Source of the DNA: Lachnospiraceae bacterium
GTDB taxonomy: Bacteria; Bacillota; Clostridia; Lachnospirales; Lachnospiraceae
Length of the DNA stretch: 64,000 bases
Direction: 5' to 3'
Assembly (NCBI GenBank): GCA_017434885.1
Contig: JAFSGE010000025.1
Span: 62,001 to 126,000, forward strand
Positions 60,762 to 64,000 of the stretch are shown here, piece after piece. How positions within the stretch are numbered: position 1 is the stretch's first letter; each line of letters starts with the position of its first letter. Made by a program: the position numbers and the translations under genes. Below the pieces are notes generated by a model. The model was not told where the DNA came from, searched no databases, and was given only the letters and a program-made list of their open reading frames with translations.

Positions 60762-60771
60762 CAGATAAAAG

Positions 60772-60804
60772 TACAGCGCTCAGGATTGGGCGCTGTATTC
60801 TTTT
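60772..60804 (+). terminator. terminator after the S41 protease gene
   Basis: An 8-bp stem (TACAGCGC with GCGCTGTA) followed by TTCTTTT. It overlaps the last codons of the convergent AraC gene. Confidence 0.75.
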
Positions 60805-61607
60805 GGGGTGATATGATTGTACTTTTTGAAGGTGGCACTGAAATAATTGGCATTGTGAAAACCGCAACGCAGTGCAATTTCCCCGACAGAGAGCTTTTCA
60901 TTTGCCATCAGCAGTTTGGAATATTCTAATCGGGTGTGGGTTACATATTCAGAGAAGGAAAATCCAACACAGTTTTTGAACAGTCTGGAAAAGTAACTGG
61001 GGGAGAGGGAAACCTTTTCGGCAACAATTTCCAGTGATAAGTCACCGGCGAGATTTCCTTCTATGTAAATCATCGCATCATAAATCTGCTTGTTAAAATA
61101 GGATAATTCAATGCTATTTTTAACTGATTGCAGCTTATGCTCATAAATAGTCAAAATGAGATTTTGAAGCATGTTTTTTAATTGAAATTGTGCGTATTTT
61201 CCGTGTTCTGTGTAAACCGACAGCATGGCTTCAAACTGAGGGCGGATGATTTTCAGACTCTCTTCGGAAAAATACAGATATTCCATGTGAAGGTCCAGAA
61301 AGTCTTTTTCCCCGATTAAGTCAATGGCAGGTTGTGCAGCTTCCTTTTTATACTTTATCAGAAATCTTTTGTAGGGAGTATCTGACATGGGCATGTTGCG
61401 GTGGTAAACATTGGGTAGGGCAAATCCGATGGTCTCGCCATGAGCATAATAAATTTTTTCATGTGTAAAATATTTCCTGTCACCACCGAGATTATAACCT
61501 ATGGCATAGTGGTCTTTGGCAGCTTCCATGGTAGGCATGGCATAATTGCCCGGTAGTTCCTTATAATCAATATAAACTTCTTCTCCGGGTTTTAAAGGCG
61601 TAGGCAT
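60780..61607 (-). CDS. AraC family transcriptional regulator
   Basis: A protein of 275 residues: an N-terminal cupin-like sensor domain (about 1-150) and a C-terminal double helix-turn-helix (about 175-275) with SLEIVAEKVSLSPSYFSRLFK and the second motif IALRCGFHNANYFSATFKKY (motif regions). Such regulators usually control sugar or surface genes. It is divergent from the ABC exporter gene at 61984, which it may control. Confidence 0.88.
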   Translation of the reverse strand: MPTPLKPGEEVYIDYKELPGNYAMPTMEAAKDHYAIGYNLGGDRKYFTHEKIYYAHGETIGFALPNVYHRNMPMSDTPYKRFLIKYKKEAAQPAIDLIGEKDFLDLHMEYLYFSEESLKIIRPQFEAMLSVYTEHGKYAQFQLKNMLQNLILTIYEHKLQSVKNSIELSYFNKQIYDAMIYIEGNLAGDLSLEIVAEKVSLSPSYFSRLFKNCVGFSFSEYVTHTRLEYSKLLMANEKLSVGEIALRCGFHNANYFSATFKKYNHITPKEYSAQS

Positions 61608-61983
61608 AGCACTTCTCCTTTGTGTAGCAGTATGCAGTTTGTTTTTGGTGTCTTTCGTGGACAGCCTGCCGCTTCTGTTCTGCCTTGAGGTACTTTAAAA
61701 ACGTCAGTCCTTGGTTTGCGTTCTGTGCAAACCTAGTACTGCTACGTTTTTATGTAGCGGGAGTGTGCCGAAAGCAGAACAAAAGCGGCAAGCGTCCCGT
61801 TATTGTCAGCTCTGAAGCGGCAACTATGTCATCTTTTTCTACACAGTATAGCATAATTTTATAGAAAAAGTGCAAAAAAGATGCGAAAATGAATGAAAAA
61901 AGCAAATTATTTGATGTATAATGATACAAGGATAAAGGAAGAGTATTGAATTGTGTAGGAGAATTATGAAGGGAAGGGAGTTT
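61608..61983. other. 376-bp intergenic region between araC-type and ABC exporter genes
   Basis: No gene. It holds the imperfect palindrome at 61667-61790 and, near the exporter, a TATAAT-type -10 (61917-61922) with a poor -35. The ribosome site of the exporter (GAAGGGAG) closes it. Confidence 0.55.
61667..61790. repeat. 124-nt imperfect palindrome with crossing complement
   Basis: An outer 17-nt arm at 61667-61683 matches the reverse complement of 61774-61790 at 16 of 17 positions. Inside it are AAAAACGT (61697-61704) with ACGTTTTT (61744-61751) and GGTTTGC (61713-61719) with GCAAACC (61727-61733). A further 9-bp pair, GTAGCAGTA (61624-61632) with TACTGCTAC (61737-61745), crosses this fold. 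It could be a structured RNA or a miniature element. Confidence 0.72.
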
Positions 61984-63753
61984 ATGAAACGAAGTTATTT
62001 TGTAAGGTGTTGTTTGAAATATGGAGGATACTTTGTTGCAGAGTTGATTTTGGCATACATACTTGCAAGGGTTGTGGTACAGGGAAATACCATTATCGGA
62101 GATGCCATTGATGATATGCTTGCGGGAGAGACTGTAAACCCCGGAGCGTTTATGGGCGTTCTTCTGGGACTTACGGCGGCAGGATTTGCAGCAGCTTTTT
62201 TTAAAAGTATTTTTGCATCGTGGTTTAGCATTAAAGTACAGGCTGCTTACAAGAATATGGTGGCGAGGAAATTGTACCGTTTGGAGTACCGCTATTTTGA
62301 TCAAAACGGTTCGGCATCTGTGATTAATAAGGTGAATACCGATATTGCGGAAACGGATAATCTATTAAGTCAGAATGTGCCGGAAATATGTACGAATCTG
62401 GTTGCCATGATAACCTATGCCGTTTACATCGGACAGATTAATTTAGGACTTCTTTTCCTGATGTTGATTTGTTATCCGTTTATCTTTTGGTTTACCAATA
62501 AAGTAGTAAAAAAGATTCAAAGTCTGCGAAAGGTTTTCAGGCAAAAGTCAGATATTATTACGGAAATTTCGCAGGATTGTGTAAGCGGTATACTGGTGCT
62601 GAGAGCCTTCGGTGCAGAAGACTATTTTCAGGAAAAACTGAATGCAGCGGCGGATGATTTGGTGGCAAACGAGGCAAAGAGGGTACGCATCACAAATAAC
62701 GTGTTAATTATCCGAAGACTCTTGCAATGGATGCCCAATATTATCTGTGCGGTATATGCGTATGTAATGGTATTGCAGGGAAATATCAGTCTTGGTGAAC
62801 TGGTGGTATTCCTTATGATTTTACAAAGGTTTGTGGATGCCTTTGTGGGAGTGCCCTTTAATCTGGTAGATGCAAGAGAGTGTATGGTGTGCGTAGGGCG
62901 TGTGGAAGAAATTCTTACTCAGCCGGATGAACCAAGTGGTACTGCAATGGAAGGTGTTGCGGGTAAAGTAACCGGTGCAGATGAAGAAACAGAGGACGAA
63001 ACGGTGATATCCTTCCGAAATGTCAGCTTTTCCTATGTAGATGGTAAAGAGGTGTTGAAGCAACTTTCTTTTCGGATAAAAGAAAATACAAGTGTGGCCT
63101 TTGTAGGAGACTCCGGCGGGGGAAAGAGTACGATTTTTCATCTTTTGTGCGGATTTTATCAGCCGGATATGGGTACATATGAATTGTTTGGAAGAGATTT
63201 TAAGGAATGGAATGCGGAGGCGGCAAGAGAACACATGGCACTGGTGTCGCAGAATGTTTTCCTGTTCCCGACCACAATAAGGGAAAATGTGCGTTACGGC
63301 AATTTTGATGCCACTGACGAGGAAATTGTAGAGGCATGTAAAAATGCAAGAATTCACGATTTTATTATGGGTTTGCCGGAAGGATATGACAGTATTGTAG
63401 GTGAGAGGGGTATTTTGCTTTCAGGCGGAGAGAGGCAGAGAATTTCCATCGCCAGAGCTTTTCTCAAGAATGCGCCGATTCTTTTATTGGATGAACCTAC
63501 TTCTGCTATTGATGTGGAGACGGAAAAGTTAATTCAGGAAGCGCTTGAGGGGCTTTCAGACAACAGAACATGTATTACGATTGCACACAGGCTTTCCACC
63601 ATTCAGAATGCAGATGAGATTATGGTTTTGAAGGATGGAATTATAGCAGAGAAGGGAACACATAAGGAACTTTTGGATAAAGGCGGTATTTATTCTGCCA
63701 TGTACGGGAAAGAGGAAAAGGAGGTGCAGGATGAAGCAGTGGAGCATATTTAA
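61984..63753 (+). CDS. ABC exporter subunit (permease fused to ATPase)
   Basis: A half-transporter of 589 residues: six membrane helices (about 15-290), then an ABC ATPase with Walker A GDSGGGKST (about 379), signature LSGGERQR (about 480) and Walker B ILLLDEPTSAID (about 502). The ATG at 61984 with GAAGGGAG is preferred over upstream ATGs. The next gene, overlapping by 23 bp, is a second half-transporter, so they form a heterodimeric exporter. The substrate is unknown. Confidence 0.92.
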   Translation: MKRSYFVRCCLKYGGYFVAELILAYILARVVVQGNTIIGDAIDDMLAGETVNPGAFMGVLLGLTAAGFAAAFFKSIFASWFSIKVQAAYKNMVARKLYRLEYRYFDQNGSASVINKVNTDIAETDNLLSQNVPEICTNLVAMITYAVYIGQINLGLLFLMLICYPFIFWFTNKVVKKIQSLRKVFRQKSDIITEISQDCVSGILVLRAFGAEDYFQEKLNAAADDLVANEAKRVRITNNVLIIRRLLQWMPNIICAVYAYVMVLQGNISLGELVVFLMILQRFVDAFVGVPFNLVDARECMVCVGRVEEILTQPDEPSGTAMEGVAGKVTGADEETEDETVISFRNVSFSYVDGKEVLKQLSFRIKENTSVAFVGDSGGGKSTIFHLLCGFYQPDMGTYELFGRDFKEWNAEAAREHMALVSQNVFLFPTTIRENVRYGNFDATDEEIVEACKNARIHDFIMGLPEGYDSIVGERGILLSGGERQRISIARAFLKNAPILLLDEPTSAIDVETEKLIQEALEGLSDNRTCITIAHRLSTIQNADEIMVLKDGIIAEKGTHKELLDKGGIYSAMYGKEEKEVQDEAVEHI

Positions 63754-64000
63754 ACAGACCATGCGTGTGATGGGAAAACATTGTCCGGCTTATCTTCTCG
63801 GAATTTTCTTTATGAGTACATGTTGGGCGGCGTTTTCCGTTATGACGTCTATTTTGCTAAAAAATGTAGTGGATGCGGCGCAGTCTGCACAGGTAAACAG
63901 GATTCCCTGGATTATTGCTGGCAATATTCTGGGTGGTGTCGTGATTCTGCTTCTTTATCGTGCAGGAGCGATTGTGTACAATGTGGAGGCAAAGCGTGCC
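63731..64000 (+). CDS. second ABC exporter subunit (partial, runs off window)
   Basis: Starts inside the 3' end of the previous gene (23-bp overlap), with AAAGGAGG upstream. The visible 90 residues show a basic N-terminus and two membrane segments (about 18-40 and 60-82), as expected for an ABC exporter permease half. It continues beyond the window; the ATPase domain is not visible. Confidence 0.85.
   Translation, partial: MKQWSIFKQTMRVMGKHCPAYLLGIFFMSTCWAAFSVMTSILLKNVVDAAQSAQVNRIPWIIAGNILGGVVILLLYRAGAIVYNVEAKRA

Noticed and set aside
61750-62304. 184-residue minus-strand open frame
   Set aside because: Antisense to the ABC exporter start and the palindromic region, with no ribosome site or domain pattern.
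1-64000. CRISPR array
   Set aside because: I saw no regularly spaced repeat-spacer series; the only direct repeats are the att cores and the short arm-site pairs.

Overview
The window looks like chromosomal DNA of an anaerobic, spore-lineage member of the Clostridia, most likely a Lachnospiraceae. The basis is gene content and order rather than a marker gene: ireB-ruvX-DUF1292-rnjA, trmR-trhP, a lone spmA, type III glutamine synthetase, ftsE-ftsX-M23 peptidase-S41 protease, a YjfB-like motility protein, cvfB and an MtaB-type methylthiotransferase. AGGAGG-like ribosome binding sites are strong throughout and GTG/TTG starts occur. No rRNA and no CRISPR array is visible; the only tRNA gene is tRNA-Gln(CUG).

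Layout. 1-7.6 kb: end of a pilus/type II secretion operon (minus strand), a transglutaminase-like lipoprotein, spmA, a small membrane-anchored protein with a BECR-toxin-like tail, a HAD hydrolase, a GH4 glycosidase, an aldo-keto reductase and NudC. 7.7-10.3 kb: an MBOAT/AlgX-type polysaccharide O-acetylation pair. 10.3-14.6 kb: prmA, rsmE, a cysteine desulfurase and thiI (ribosome and tRNA modification). 14.7-22.4 kb: an HPr-like protein lacking the catalytic His, mtaB, then ireB-ruvX-DUF1292-rnjA-ylbF-(MltG-like)-trmR-trhP. 22.4-25.3 kb: glnN and a DUF1905-like/cysteine-peptidase-like fusion.

25.56-49.34 kb: an integrated mobile element of about 23.8 kb in the 3' part of tRNA-Gln, bounded by a 51-bp perfect direct repeat (attL inside the intact tRNA, attR at the other end). 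It has an excisionase-like protein and tyrosine integrase near the right end, and paired copies of a 10-bp direct repeat near both ends that look like integrase arm sites. It carries a DUF932-YqaJ exonuclease-Rad52-type annealing module, a P4-type SF3 helicase and a tentative rolling-circle-type initiator, but no capsid, terminase, portal, tail or type IV secretion genes. I read it as an integrative mobilisable or satellite-like element, not a complete prophage or ICE. Its cargo includes an RtcB-PrfH ribosome repair/rescue pair preceded by a leader ORF and terminator; a tightly packed AAA+ ATPase/membrane-protein/zinc-ribbon cluster of unknown function; an AT-rich two-gene unknown operon; and, between integrase and attR, a three-gene cassette starting with an AbiGi-like protein, the best candidate for an undescribed defence variant.

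49.5-64 kb: chromosome again, with a four-repeat secreted protein, DegV, an acyl-ACP thioesterase, CvfB, a CPBP protease, a YjfB-like protein, a CdaR/PucR-type regulator, the FtsEX cell-wall hydrolysis module with its M23 hydrolase and a CtpA-type protease, an AraC regulator, and the start of a heterodimeric ABC exporter that runs off the window. Two intergenic regions (20.7-20.9 kb and 61.7-61.8 kb) hold long imperfect palindromes that no gene explains.
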